Assembly: GCA_014377495.1 (NCBI GenBank)
Contig: JACMPN010000564.1
Coordinates: forward strand, 1 to 12,207
Length of the DNA stretch: 12,207 nucleotides
Reading direction: 5' to 3'
Source: Candidatus Sericytochromatia bacterium
GTDB taxonomy: Bacteria; Cyanobacteriota; Sericytochromatia; JACMPN01
Shown here piece by piece: positions 1-6,828 of the stretch. A model generated the notes under the pieces. That model was not told where the DNA came from. It did no database searches and saw nothing but the letters and a program-made list of their open reading frames with translations. The first letter of the stretch is position 1. Each line of letters opens with the position of its first letter. Made by a program: the position numbers and the translations under genes.

Positions 1-977
1 ACGAACGGTTGGCGGGCGGGGTGGCCGAAGTGCGGCGCAGCATCGCCGACGTGATCGCAGACTGGCCCGGTGGCATCCTTTGCCCTGTCGTTGAAAACGT
101 CACGGCGGACGGGCGCGAGATCAGCCGTCACCGCCCGGGCCGTGTGATAGCCAGGTTGCCGGGGCGGCGCTATCATCGGCCCATTCATGAACAGCTGATC
201 AATGCCGACGGCACGACGCCACCCGGAATCGATGTCGATGACTGGGGCATCCGGCATCTTGGCTACGACCCGGCGCAGATGGTCGCCCACGGCAAGTCGG
301 AACGCAACCGCCACCTGCTTGCCCGCTGGGTGGTCCAATCGCCGGATGATCCGGATGCCTGGTTTTACCAGGACAATGGCCACCGGGGCGACGGCCGCTG
401 GCCTGAGGCGCTGCAGGCGTATCGTCGGGCGGGGCTCCTGCAGCCATCCGGTTTGTTCGGAGCCCATGTCCTGATGCAGACCCTGTGGGTGCTGGCGGCC
501 ATGGACATGCCCGGCGAAGTGCTGCGGCTGGGGTCGGCGAACACGGCCCTCGGGACCATGACGCCTGATTATTGGCTGCTGATGGGGCGGGCGCATCTGC
601 AACAGGACCATGACCTGGAGGCGGAGCGCTGTTTTCAGGAAGCCCGCTCACGGGCCTTGGCGCCGGTGGTCATCGAAGAGGCTGCGGGGGCCAGCACCTG
701 GCAACCCGCATTGGGACTGGCCGAGTTGGCTGCCCGGCGTGGGGATTGGGCGCAGGCGGAGTCCTGGGCCCGCCAGGGTCTCGACGGGGTGCCTGATGAC
801 GTGCATGCGCAGCGGCTCTATGTCGGCGCCTTGCTCATGGGCGGCAACCAGACGAAGGCGATTGCGCATGTCAGGGTGGCCAGACGGGGCCCGGATAGAG
901 TTCAGGCGGCGATGGCGCAGGCGTTGGGTGACCTGGGCGAGATCGCCGAGCCCGTGCTGGCGGCCCTGCCGGAATAG
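1..977 (+). CDS. Glycosyltransferase family 2 / TPR protein, 5'-truncated
   Basis: The gene enters from the left edge. Codons are in frame from base 3 and begin with E-R-L, which matches the end of the DADERL metal/nucleotide-sugar motif of the paralogue at 2621-4735, so most of the catalytic GT-A domain lies outside the window. The visible 324 residues hold the post-catalytic segment with the conserved IHEQL-NADG motif (about residues 60-72), then a K-S-x-R-N-R basic patch and helical TPR-like repeats (PDYWLLMGRAHLQ, ALGLAELAARRGDW). It is collinear with residues 231 to about 558 of the paralogue and lacks that protein's last 145 or so residues, an additional TPR block. Expected role: transfer of a sugar to a protein or envelope glycan in the cytoplasm, with the TPRs binding acceptor or partner. 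Acceptor unknown. The TTG at base 9 is internal, not a start. The stop is TAG at 975-977, convergent with the next gene. Confidence 0.85.
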   Translation, partial: ERLAGGVAEVRRSIADVIADWPGGILCPVVENVTADGREISRHRPGRVIARLPGRRYHRPIHEQLINADGTTPPGIDVDDWGIRHLGYDPAQMVAHGKSERNRHLLARWVVQSPDDPDAWFYQDNGHRGDGRWPEALQAYRRAGLLQPSGLFGAHVLMQTLWVLAAMDMPGEVLRLGSANTALGTMTPDYWLLMGRAHLQQDHDLEAERCFQEARSRALAPVVIEEAAGASTWQPALGLAELAARRGDWAQAESWARQGLDGVPDDVHAQRLYVGALLMGGNQTKAIAHVRVARRGPDRVQAAMAQALGDLGEIAEPVLAALPE

Positions 978-982
978 CGCCT

Positions 983-1000
983 GCCTGAACTACTGCAGGC
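983..1000. terminator. Weak hairpin between convergent genes
   Basis: In the 25 bases between the stop of the left + strand gene (977) and the stop of the minus-strand gene (1003) sits GCCTG, an 8-base loop, then CAGGC. It could act in both directions, but the stem is only 5 bp and no T-tract follows on either strand. Position, rather than strength, is the argument for a terminator role. Confidence 0.25.
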
Positions 1001-1002
1001 CC

Positions 1003-2598
1003 CTATGGTGTGCCGTACGACAGCTTCCGCCGCAGGTTGAACAGCCGATCCTTGGCCTGCGGGTAGCGGTCATGCTGCTCGTACAGGTGGGTGACGATGG
1101 CGGCCACAAAGGCCTGCTCGTCGGGCCTGGGCTTATCGGCCAGCAGGCCTTCGGCAAAGGCGAGGATGCTGTCGAAATAGTAGGGCAGCAGCATCGGCAA
1201 GGTGTAGAGGAAGGTCGGGGCGTCCTTCAGTTCGGCGGCCAGCCGTTGCGCTTCGATCAGGGCGCCGAGCCGTGGCTCCAACTGCTCCGGAGTGATCAGG
1301 GCGGAGGACGGCAGGACGTTCAGCCGCATGTCCTGCCCATAACCGATGGGCTCGACCAGGGAAGCGGCGTGGACCCAGAGCTTCATGGCGTCCTGCTTTT
1401 GGCCGAGCCGTTCCAGCATGCGGGCCAGGCCCGTCCGGGCCCCGAAGTCCGTCGGGACGAGCCCCAGGATGTCTTTGAACAGGTAGATCGCCTCTTCGTG
1501 GCGTTGTCTGGCTTCCAGCATGTGGGCCAGTGCGCTGTTGGCGGTGATCAGGGTGGCCAGGGCGACCGGGTCCGCGCCCGTCGGCACGGTGCCCGGGTCG
1601 AGCGGGCGCTGCCAGATGGTTTCCACGGCGGCCTGGACCATGGGCCAGCCTTTGGCGAAGGTGTGGTCACGCTGGGCCCGGCGCTGGCCGGCGCTGGCGA
1701 TGGCGGCGGCTTCCTGCGGGGCGGCGAGCAGAGATTTCAGGCGATCGTGCAGGTCCGCCTGATTCCGGACGATGACGATCTCTTTGTCCGGCTCGAAGTA
1801 ATCGGCCAGATCCGGGCAGGGACCGGCGACGACGAGGCCACCGGCCAGGGCGATCTGCAACGGGCGCCAGCCCATTGTCGCCCGCCGCCACTGGTCGACG
1901 GCGAGATTCACGGTCGAGCGGCGAAAGAGCGGGTTGAGGGCCTCTTCCGGGACAAAGCCGGACGAATCGACCCCGGAGACGGTTTCCCAGCCATGCCCGA
2001 AGACCTGCAGGGGGATGCCGGCCCGGGCGACGTCGTTCAGCAGGGCGTGCCGGGCGGCCGTGGCATCCGCGGTGCGGGCATAACCGGAGCCGACAAAGGT
2101 GCAGTCGAAGGCTGCCGTCAGCGTATAGCCGCCATCGGGGATTTCCGACAGCATCATCGGCAGGTAGGCGAGGTTGGTGCAGCCCTGGCGGCGCAGGTAG
2201 TCGTAGCCCAGACGGGAGCCCGTACCCACCAGGGTGTAGCGGCTCTGGGCGGCCGTCATCGCCGCTTCGGCCGCAGCCGGCCCCGTGGCCAGGTCAGCGA
2301 TGAACCCGGGGTCGTCCGTGCGCCAGCCCAGGGGGCGGGTGCCCAGGTCTTTCCAGGCCTGCGCCGTCGCCGGGAACACGAGGTCGTAGGGCGGGTTCGT
2401 GATGATCAGATGGGGCTGGTGGACTTTGGCGGCGGCGACCAGCACCGATTGGGCCTGGCTGACACCGAGCAGGCCGGCCAGCAGGCTGGGATCACAGGCG
2501 ATGGGTCGGTGCCCGGCGCTGATCAGCCCCGGTATGAGCCAACGGTTGGTCCAGGCGCCGGGGGTGTGGGCGCCGTTGGCGACGATCATGATCCGCAT
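1003..2598 (-). CDS. CgeB-like glycosyltransferase with C-terminal helical/TPR extension
   Basis: A 531-residue protein. Residues 1-330 have the layout of the CgeB/GT4-like family with two Rossmann-type domains: an N-terminal MRIMIVANG strand-loop; GWRTDDPG (91-98), resembling the WxxDDP motif of the DUF3880 domain; then the second domain with FVGSGYAR (168-175), VFGHGWE (199-205), a WRPLQIALAGGLVVAGP loop (244-260), the nucleotide-sugar site, and YFEPDKEIVIVRN (267-279). The downstream A-x-AGQRRAQRDHTF matches the family's terminal helix. Residues 345-415 look like two TPRs, and the last 110 residues are helical and unassigned. Known of the family: CgeB-like proteins are retaining glycosyltransferases found in spore-coat, exopolysaccharide and flagellar glycan loci. 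It is the last gene of the operon, 22 bases after the GT2 gene. The ATG at 2596-2598 has a weak ribosome site (translational coupling likely); an in-frame ATG at 2587-2589 is an alternative. Confidence 0.8.
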   Translation of the reverse strand: MRIMIVANGAHTPGAWTNRWLIPGLISAGHRPIACDPSLLAGLLGVSQAQSVLVAAAKVHQPHLIITNPPYDLVFPATAQAWKDLGTRPLGWRTDDPGFIADLATGPAAAEAAMTAAQSRYTLVGTGSRLGYDYLRRQGCTNLAYLPMMLSEIPDGGYTLTAAFDCTFVGSGYARTADATAARHALLNDVARAGIPLQVFGHGWETVSGVDSSGFVPEEALNPLFRRSTVNLAVDQWRRATMGWRPLQIALAGGLVVAGPCPDLADYFEPDKEIVIVRNQADLHDRLKSLLAAPQEAAAIASAGQRRAQRDHTFAKGWPMVQAAVETIWQRPLDPGTVPTGADPVALATLITANSALAHMLEARQRHEEAIYLFKDILGLVPTDFGARTGLARMLERLGQKQDAMKLWVHAASLVEPIGYGQDMRLNVLPSSALITPEQLEPRLGALIEAQRLAAELKDAPTFLYTLPMLLPYYFDSILAFAEGLLADKPRPDEQAFVAAIVTHLYEQHDRYPQAKDRLFNLRRKLSYGTP

Positions 2599-2620
2599 GG
2601 GTCAGTCTGTGTCCGTTTTC

Positions 2621-4735
2621 TTATCGTAATGCGGCGATGGCTGTCTGCATGCGCAGCACCTGCGGGTGGTCCGGTGCCAGACTCTGCGCCTGGTAAAACC
2701 ACTGCCGGACCTGGCCGTGATCGCCCCGCCCGTGGGCGACCTTGGCAAGGTCGAGCAAGGTCATCAGGGACGTGGCATCCCGTTGCAGGGCCTGTCGCAG
2801 GCACTGTTCGGCCAGGTCCAGCCCACCACGGCCAAGGGCCAGCGAACCGAGGTTGTGCCACGGCTCTGTCAGGCTCGGGTCGCGACTGACGGCCCGCTCG
2901 AACGCCGCCTGCGCCGCCATCTTGTCGCCCAAATGATGATGGGCGATGCCGGCCAGGGCGTCCAGTCCGGCGAGGCCGAGTGACCGCCAGCGGGCTTCCA
3001 GTTCGGCGATGCCCTGCCAGTTTGCCGCATCGCGCAGCCTTTCTGCCGCCAAAGCGACGCCGGCCGGCCAGTCGCCAAAACGGGCCAGCAGGGCGGCGCC
3101 GTCGGGACCATGATGGGCGAGGGCAGCGGCCAGCTCCCGGACCAGGCGGGGCGAAAGGGTGGCGTCGGCCAGCAGGTCGGCGCAATGGGCAGCGGCATCG
3201 CTGGGCCGGTCAGTGGCGAGCAGGGCCCGGACATAGAGTTGGTGGAACGACGGCAGCAGGCCGGCCTCCGCCAGCCGGGGGGTGAGGAGTGCCAAGGCGC
3301 CGGCCCAGTCTCCCCGCAGGCCCTGCAGCTCGGCCAGGCAGACGAAGGGGCGCCAGGTGCGCGCCCCACGGGATTCCAAAGCGCCGATGGCCGTTTCGGG
3401 CATGGCGATCGCCCTTCGGTACGCCGTTTCAGCCTCGTGAAAGCGCCCGAGATTGGCATAGGCGGAGCCCAGATAGAGCCAGTAGTCGGGCAGGTGTTCG
3501 CAATCGGCCGAGGTCTGCGGGACCAGACCGAGGATCCCGGCGTGATCGCCGGTCTCACTGAGGGCCCCGAGCAACTGCAGGTGGATCATGCTGCGCAGGT
3601 GGACGGGCGGGGACAGGGCGGCCGCCGTGCGGAACAGGGCGATGGCGTCGGCTGGCCGGCCCACGCTGCGCAGTTCCAGGCCCGTGTAGTAATGCGGTTC
3701 GGGCATCTCCGGGCTTTCCGCCAGCCACAGGTCGAGCAATCGCTGGTTCCGGTTGGATTTGCCCCGGCTGAGACGCACCGTGCGGGCATAACCGGTGTGC
3801 AGCAGGCGCCAGGGATCGACCTGCCAATTCAGGGGTTGTTGGCCGTCGGCATTGCAGAGCTGCTCGTGGATGCGTCCGACGAAGTGCCGGCCGGGTGTGC
3901 GGGCAGCGAGGCGGGCGCCCCGGTGATAGGTGGCGTGCCCCTCTTCGGGGTCCTCGTTGTCGATGACGGGGCAGAGCACGAGTCCCGCGTAGCCATGGGC
4001 ATCGATGCTGCGACGCACGTCCGTGTGGCTGCCGGTGAGACGCTCGTCGGCGTCGATGATCAGGATCCAGTCGGTGGTCGCCATGGCGAGGCTGGCGTTG
4101 CGGGCGGCGGCAAAATCGTCGGTCCAGGTGGCATGGCCGATTTTGGCCCCGGATGCCTCGGCGATGGCGACGGTGTCGTCGGTGGAGGCGGTATCGAGGA
4201 CGACGATCTCGTCGAACCCGGCCAGCGAGGCGAGGCACCCGGCTAAGTTTGCCGACTCGTCACGCACGATCAGGCAGGCACCCAGGGTGGGTGGCCGTTG
4301 CGATGCCGTCACCCAGGCCTGCCACGCATCCGGCAGGTCGATGCCCTCTGTTTCCGGCTCCTGCACGGCGATTTTGGCAGCGAAGTCAGTCAGCCCGGGC
4401 AGTTCCTGATCCAGCTTTCGGGCCAGGTCCAGACAGGTCTCGGCACACGACCAGCGGCGCAGATTCACCCAGGCGACGGCCGCCGTCGCCCACAGCGGGC
4501 CGCAGCGGGGTTGGGCGGCGAGGCCTTCACCGATGGCCGTCAGGGCCGCTTCCGGCTGACCGATCGCCAGGAGGGCCTGGCCCTGCAGGACTTTCCAGTC
4601 CGGCAGGTGGCCGCAATGGCCGATCAGGGCGTCAAGGTTGCTCAGGCACGTCGCTGCATCCCCCGTTTCAAAGGCTTGCCTGGCGTGTTGCCAATGCCGG
4701 GTGAGATGCTCGTAGGGCAGGGTTTGTGGGGTCAT
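2621..4735 (-). CDS. TPR-glycosyltransferase family 2-TPR protein
   Basis: A 704-residue protein. Residues 10-120 form N-terminal TPR-like helices. Residues 150 to about 330 are a GT-A family 2 domain: LIVRDE (155-160) in the first strand, VVLDTASTDDT (178-188), DDFAAARNAS (206-215) and the DADE metal/nucleotide-sugar motif (228-231), followed by GRIHEQL-NADG (287-297), a motif this GT2/TPR group keeps after the catalytic core. From 340 to 704 there are many TPRs (for example 416-447 and 623-690). All catalytic motifs are intact, so it should be an active cytoplasmic transferase; such GT2-TPR proteins are known to glycosylate peptides and surface proteins, with TPRs gripping the acceptor. The ATG at 4733-4735 overlaps the upstream lipoprotein's TGA as ATGA, a sign of translational coupling; the stop at 2621 is 22 bases before the next gene. 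The acceptor is not known; the co-translated lipoprotein is an obvious candidate. Confidence 0.9.
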   Translation of the reverse strand: MTPQTLPYEHLTRHWQHARQAFETGDAATCLSNLDALIGHCGHLPDWKVLQGQALLAIGQPEAALTAIGEGLAAQPRCGPLWATAAVAWVNLRRWSCAETCLDLARKLDQELPGLTDFAAKIAVQEPETEGIDLPDAWQAWVTASQRPPTLGACLIVRDESANLAGCLASLAGFDEIVVLDTASTDDTVAIAEASGAKIGHATWTDDFAAARNASLAMATTDWILIIDADERLTGSHTDVRRSIDAHGYAGLVLCPVIDNEDPEEGHATYHRGARLAARTPGRHFVGRIHEQLCNADGQQPLNWQVDPWRLLHTGYARTVRLSRGKSNRNQRLLDLWLAESPEMPEPHYYTGLELRSVGRPADAIALFRTAAALSPPVHLRSMIHLQLLGALSETGDHAGILGLVPQTSADCEHLPDYWLYLGSAYANLGRFHEAETAYRRAIAMPETAIGALESRGARTWRPFVCLAELQGLRGDWAGALALLTPRLAEAGLLPSFHQLYVRALLATDRPSDAAAHCADLLADATLSPRLVRELAAALAHHGPDGAALLARFGDWPAGVALAAERLRDAANWQGIAELEARWRSLGLAGLDALAGIAHHHLGDKMAAQAAFERAVSRDPSLTEPWHNLGSLALGRGGLDLAEQCLRQALQRDATSLMTLLDLAKVAHGRGDHGQVRQWFYQAQSLAPDHPQVLRMQTAIAALR

Positions 4736-6408
4736 GGGCCGACATTTCCGGATAGGGCGGGGGGAAGGCCGGAGCCCGCTTTCACCACTGTGCGGACGAC
4801 GTTCGTCGCATTGCCGGCGGTGTCGGTGGCCGTGACGGAGATCCGGTAGTTGGCAAGGGTGATGGCGCTCGTGTCCCAGGCAAAGTCGTAGTTCGGACCG
4901 GTCAGGGCCGTCGGACCGATGATGACGGCATTGTCCGTCAAGCGGGTGATGCTCAGGTTAACCGTACCCAGGGCCCGATTGTCCGCCGGATTGACCTTGA
5001 TCGTCGTTGCGGCGCTCAGGAAGTCGTTATTGGCTGGGGTCGGATTGACGAAGGTGAGCGTTGGTGCCGTATTGTCGACGATGACGAGGCGGTCGGCTTG
5101 GGCGCTGTTGGCGTTGCCGTCGGTGGCGATGAGGCGGATCCGGTACGTGGCGCTGGGCAGGCCGCTGGCATTCCAGACGAGGCTCAGGGGCGGCGTGAAG
5201 GTGGCCGCCACAATGGCGATCGAGTTGGTGATGTCCGTGATCTCATAGCTCGCCGAAGCCACGCCGTTGGCATCCGTGGCGGTGCCCTGGATGGCGACGC
5301 TGCCGGTGACCACGGTGTTGTCGACCGCCGGGGCCGTGATCATGACGACCGGTGGCGTAACGTCGGGAATGGCATTGTTCAGGGTCACGGCGATCGTGCT
5401 GGTCGTGGCATTGGCAGCCAAGTCGGTGCCTGTCACCCGGATCGTGTAGGCGCCATTGGGTAGCGCTCCGGCATTCCAGGTGAAAAAGTAAGGCGCTGCA
5501 ATCACGGTCTGCGGGAAACCGGCGACCGGCGCGCTCGTGGAATCGAGGACCGTGAAAACGGCGGATTGGACGCCTCCGGCATCGGTGATGGTGCTGTTGA
5601 TCGTGACGTTGCCGGCCATTGTCGCTGCATTGGCCGGACTGATGATCGTGACGACCGGCGGTGTCGTATCAGCGACCGGCCCGCCGCCTCCCCCTCCGCC
5701 GCCGCCGCCCCCTCCGCCACCGCCTCCGCCACCGGCGCTGTATCCGACAGAGGTGTCAATCGTTGCGGTGGCACCGGCTGCTGTTTTCAGGGTCAGGGTC
5801 TGGGGACCGATTTTGGCGTCGTCCGGCACCTGGACGACGACACTGGTCGGGCCCCAGAGCAGGATGCGGGTGACCGTGTCGCCGAGGGTGACGGTGCCTG
5901 TGGCGTCTCCGAACAGGTCACCGATGATCTCGATGCCGGATCCCCGGGCCGGGGCGGGTTTGAGCAGGGTGATATAAGGAAGGGCATTTGCTACCGAAAC
6001 CTGGCGGGTGATCGGCTCTGCCACCGGTTTACCGTCGGTCCCGATGGCGGTGACGACCAATTGGTATTTGCCGGCCTTGAGCTTGGGGAGCACCCAGGTG
6101 CTGGCGCCCTGATCGGCGGCGATGTCCAGGCTGACGGGCACGGCCAGGTCCGGGGACGTCAGGGCAAAGCGCAGAATGGCGGGTAAATTGAAAGGCTGCC
6201 ACTTCAGCGTGAGTTTGCTGCCGAGCTGCAGGCCGTCGGACGGTTCCAGCAGGGTCCAACTGATCGGGGCGACGCCGGCGGCAGGGGTGACGGCGCCGGG
6301 GACCGGCTGGACGGACGGGCGCGCCCGGCCACGCACCTCAACCGCCGACGGGCAGCCCGTCAGGATCAGGGCGAAAAGGCTTGCCGTGATCCAGCGCCGG
6401 CCCTGCAC
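4732..6408 (-). CDS. Lipoprotein with TIG domain, 18-glycine linker and three Ig-like repeats
   Basis: A 558-residue predicted lipoprotein. From the GTG at 6406-6408 it begins M-Q-G-R-R-W, a hydrophobic stretch, and the lipobox L-T-G-C with Cys19. I prefer this start because GGAG lies 8 bases upstream (6417-6420) and it gives a normal signal-peptide length; ATGs at 6438, 6483 and 6606 have no clear ribosome site and would push the lipobox 29 or more residues inward. Domains: FN3/Ig-like (about 46-139, ISWTLLEPSDG...), IPT/TIG-like (143-223, with IIGDLFGDATGTVTLG and VVVQVPDDAKIGPQ), 18 consecutive glycines (226-243), then three bacterial Ig-like repeats (250-345, 352-445, 448-543), each of form P-x-V/L-x-I/F-x-x-P ... 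F/L-x-W-x-x-x-L/I ... YRI/YTI ... TDxxxN. Expected site: anchored to the membrane surface, extended and adhesive or structural. First gene of the glycosyltransferase operon. No catalytic motif is seen. Confidence 0.88.
   Translation of the reverse strand: MQGRRWITASLFALILTGCPSAVEVRGRARPSVQPVPGAVTPAAGVAPISWTLLEPSDGLQLGSKLTLKWQPFNLPAILRFALTSPDLAVPVSLDIAADQGASTWVLPKLKAGKYQLVVTAIGTDGKPVAEPITRQVSVANALPYITLLKPAPARGSGIEIIGDLFGDATGTVTLGDTVTRILLWGPTSVVVQVPDDAKIGPQTLTLKTAAGATATIDTSVGYSAGGGGGGGGGGGGGGGGGGPVADTTPPVVTIISPANAATMAGNVTINSTITDAGGVQSAVFTVLDSTSAPVAGFPQTVIAAPYFFTWNAGALPNGAYTIRVTGTDLAANATTSTIAVTLNNAIPDVTPPVVMITAPAVDNTVVTGSVAIQGTATDANGVASASYEITDITNSIAIVAATFTPPLSLVWNASGLPSATYRIRLIATDGNANSAQADRLVIVDNTAPTLTFVNPTPANNDFLSAATTIKVNPADNRALGTVNLSITRLTDNAVIIGPTALTGPNYDFAWDTSAITLANYRISVTATDTAGNATNVVRTVVKAGSGLPPALSGNVGP
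5680..5733 (-). repeat. (GGN)18 tract encoding 18 glycines
   Basis: Eighteen consecutive glycine codons separate the TIG domain from the Ig repeats of the lipoprotein. The codons mix GGT, GGC, GGA and GGG, so the tract is imperfect at the DNA level. It is likely a flexible hinge. Being a multiple-of-three repeat, slippage would change hinge length without breaking the frame. Confidence 0.95.
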
Positions 6409-6416
6409 GTTGCTCG

Positions 6417-6420
6417 CTCC
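6417..6420 (-). promoter_or_regulatory. Ribosome binding site deciding a GTG start
   Basis: GGAG on the minus strand, 8 bases before GTG 6408-6406. None of the three upstream in-frame ATGs has a comparable site, and the GTG start alone yields a compact lipoprotein signal peptide resembling those of the two rightward lipoproteins. Confidence 0.6.
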
Positions 6421-6465
6421 CACTACTGAGATCTGCATCGAACCGCCGGACCGGTGACTTGCGCC

Positions 6466-6476
6466 GATTAACAGTG
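6466..6476 (-). promoter_or_regulatory. CACTGTTAATC element facing the leftward operon
   Basis: Read on the minus strand this is CACTGTTAATC, 57 bases before the chosen GTG start of the leftward lipoprotein. It differs by a single missing A from CACTGTTAAATC at 6614-6625 on the opposite strand. Each copy points toward its own divergent gene, as expected of a shared promoter part or operator. The binding factor is unknown; GTTAAT inside it resembles a weak -10 (4 of 6), so a core promoter role is also possible. Confidence 0.4.
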
Positions 6477-6501
6477 ATTTCATGAGAATCGGGCCGGTTG
6501 C

Positions 6502-6552
6502 CGATGGGTCTGGCGGCGGAAACAGCCCCTGCCACTGGAGCATGACCCATCG
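6502..6552. repeat. Perfect 9-bp inverted repeat in the divergent region
   Basis: CGATGGGTC (6502-6510) and GACCCATCG (6544-6552) are perfectly complementary across a 33-base spacer. Directly inside, TGGC (6511-6514) can pair with GCCA (6531-6534), giving a 9+4 bp stem with an internal bulge. It lies upstream of the leftward element at 6466-6476, so it would be transcribed only if the leftward operon starts further right. Operator, small RNA hairpin or leader element are all possible. Confidence 0.45.
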
Positions 6553-6613
6553 ACCCAGCGAACGCAAGCATCGCTGCCACCGGGGTCTTGGGATTGTTCC
6601 CGGCATGTTGTCA

Positions 6614-6625
6614 CACTGTTAAATC
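6614..6625 (+). promoter_or_regulatory. CACTGTTAAATC element facing the rightward lipoprotein genes
   Basis: CACTGTTAAATC is the inverted near-copy of the element at 6466-6476, and its TGTTAAATC core (6617-6625) recurs exactly at 11177-11185 before the hook-like gene. In both + strand copies it is followed by ATTGG (15 or 16 bases after the core's start) and by CGATAA (43 or 44 bases after), so the arrangement rather than only the 9-mer is shared. Confidence 0.45.
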
Positions 6626-6659
6626 CTTGTCATTGGCTCGTCTTGGAGAGCAGTGGCAC

Positions 6660-6666
6660 CGATAAT
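6660..6666 (+). promoter_or_regulatory. Possible -10 element (GATAAT) of the rightward unit
   Basis: GATAAT at 6661-6666 matches the TATAAT consensus at 5 of 6 positions. No good TTGACA box lies 16-18 bases upstream, but ATTGG (6632-6636) sits 28 bases before CGATAA, exactly as at 11193-11226. If used, transcription would start near 6673, giving a leader of about 155 bases. A non-housekeeping sigma factor could explain the unusual spacing. Confidence 0.35.
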
Positions 6667-6669
6667 CAA

Positions 6670-6802
6670 ACCACCACGGGCGGCCTTAAAAAAGAATCAA
6701 AGCGGAGTGACGTGTCTTCACGTCTGGCTTCAAAAGCCGGTGGTGTCCGCACGACAGGCGTAATGGCCTGGTGCCGGGCTCGGAGCGACATTTGGCGCCA
6801 GG
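6670..6802 (+). ncRNA. Candidate structured 5' leader of the lipoprotein gene
   Basis: Four stems can be drawn by eye. P1: ACCACC (6670-6675) with GGTGGT (6739-6744). Inside it, after a purine-rich A-tract linker, P2: GACGTG-TCTT-CACGTC (6709-6724, perfect 6 bp with a tetraloop) and P3: GGCTT-CAA-AAGCC (6726-6738), giving a three-way-junction-like fold. Then P4: CCTGGTGCC (6767-6775) with GGCGCCAGG (6794-6802), 9 pairs including one G-U, ending 26 bases before the ATG at 6829. I could not match this to a known riboswitch class. GC-rich DNA yields stems by chance, so the fold needs comparative support. Confidence 0.35.
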
Positions 6803-6828
6803 TGCAGGGGCGGAAGCGGGGTGGAGAG

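Larger units (their letters stand above)
6409..6828. other. Divergent intergenic region with no convincing gene
   Basis: These 420 bases separate the leftward lipoprotein-glycosyltransferase operon from the rightward lipoprotein genes. No reading frame here has both a ribosome site and protein-like composition independent of the flanking genes. It holds two inverted CACTGTTAA(A)TC elements, a 9-bp inverted repeat (6502-6552), a possible -10 element (6661-6666), and several stem-loops in what would be the rightward leader (6670-6802). It must contain the promoters of both units. Confidence 0.75.

Noticed and set aside
610..2889. A 759-codon open frame on the + strand
   Set aside because: It overlaps the well-supported GT2 fragment and runs antisense to the CgeB-like gene. 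Its translation is low-complexity G/R/Q-rich and matches no domain; long antisense frames are common in GC-rich DNA.
5537..5977. + strand frame with a long polyproline run
   Set aside because: It is the complement of the glycine tract of the lipoprotein gene; no ribosome site or independent protein features.
6409..6606. N-terminal extension of the leftward lipoprotein to ATG 6606, 6483 or 6438
   Set aside because: No ribosome site at these ATGs, and the lipobox cysteine would fall 29-85 residues in. GTG 6408 has GGAG 8 bases upstream and gives a normal signal peptide.
6654..6669. TGGCAC as a sigma-54 -24 element
   Set aside because: The required GC at the -12 position is absent at the correct spacing.
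6670..6802. Cyclic-di-GMP (GEMM) or cobalamin riboswitch
   Set aside because: Fragments such as CAAAGC and a GCCACTG-like string (minus strand) occur, but the conserved cores and their order are missing.
6643..6828. Upstream start (TTG 6643 or ATG 6763) for the first rightward lipoprotein
   Set aside because: The lipoprotein signal begins at ATG 6829; upstream codons are charged, not signal-like, and overlap the presumed leader and stem-loops.
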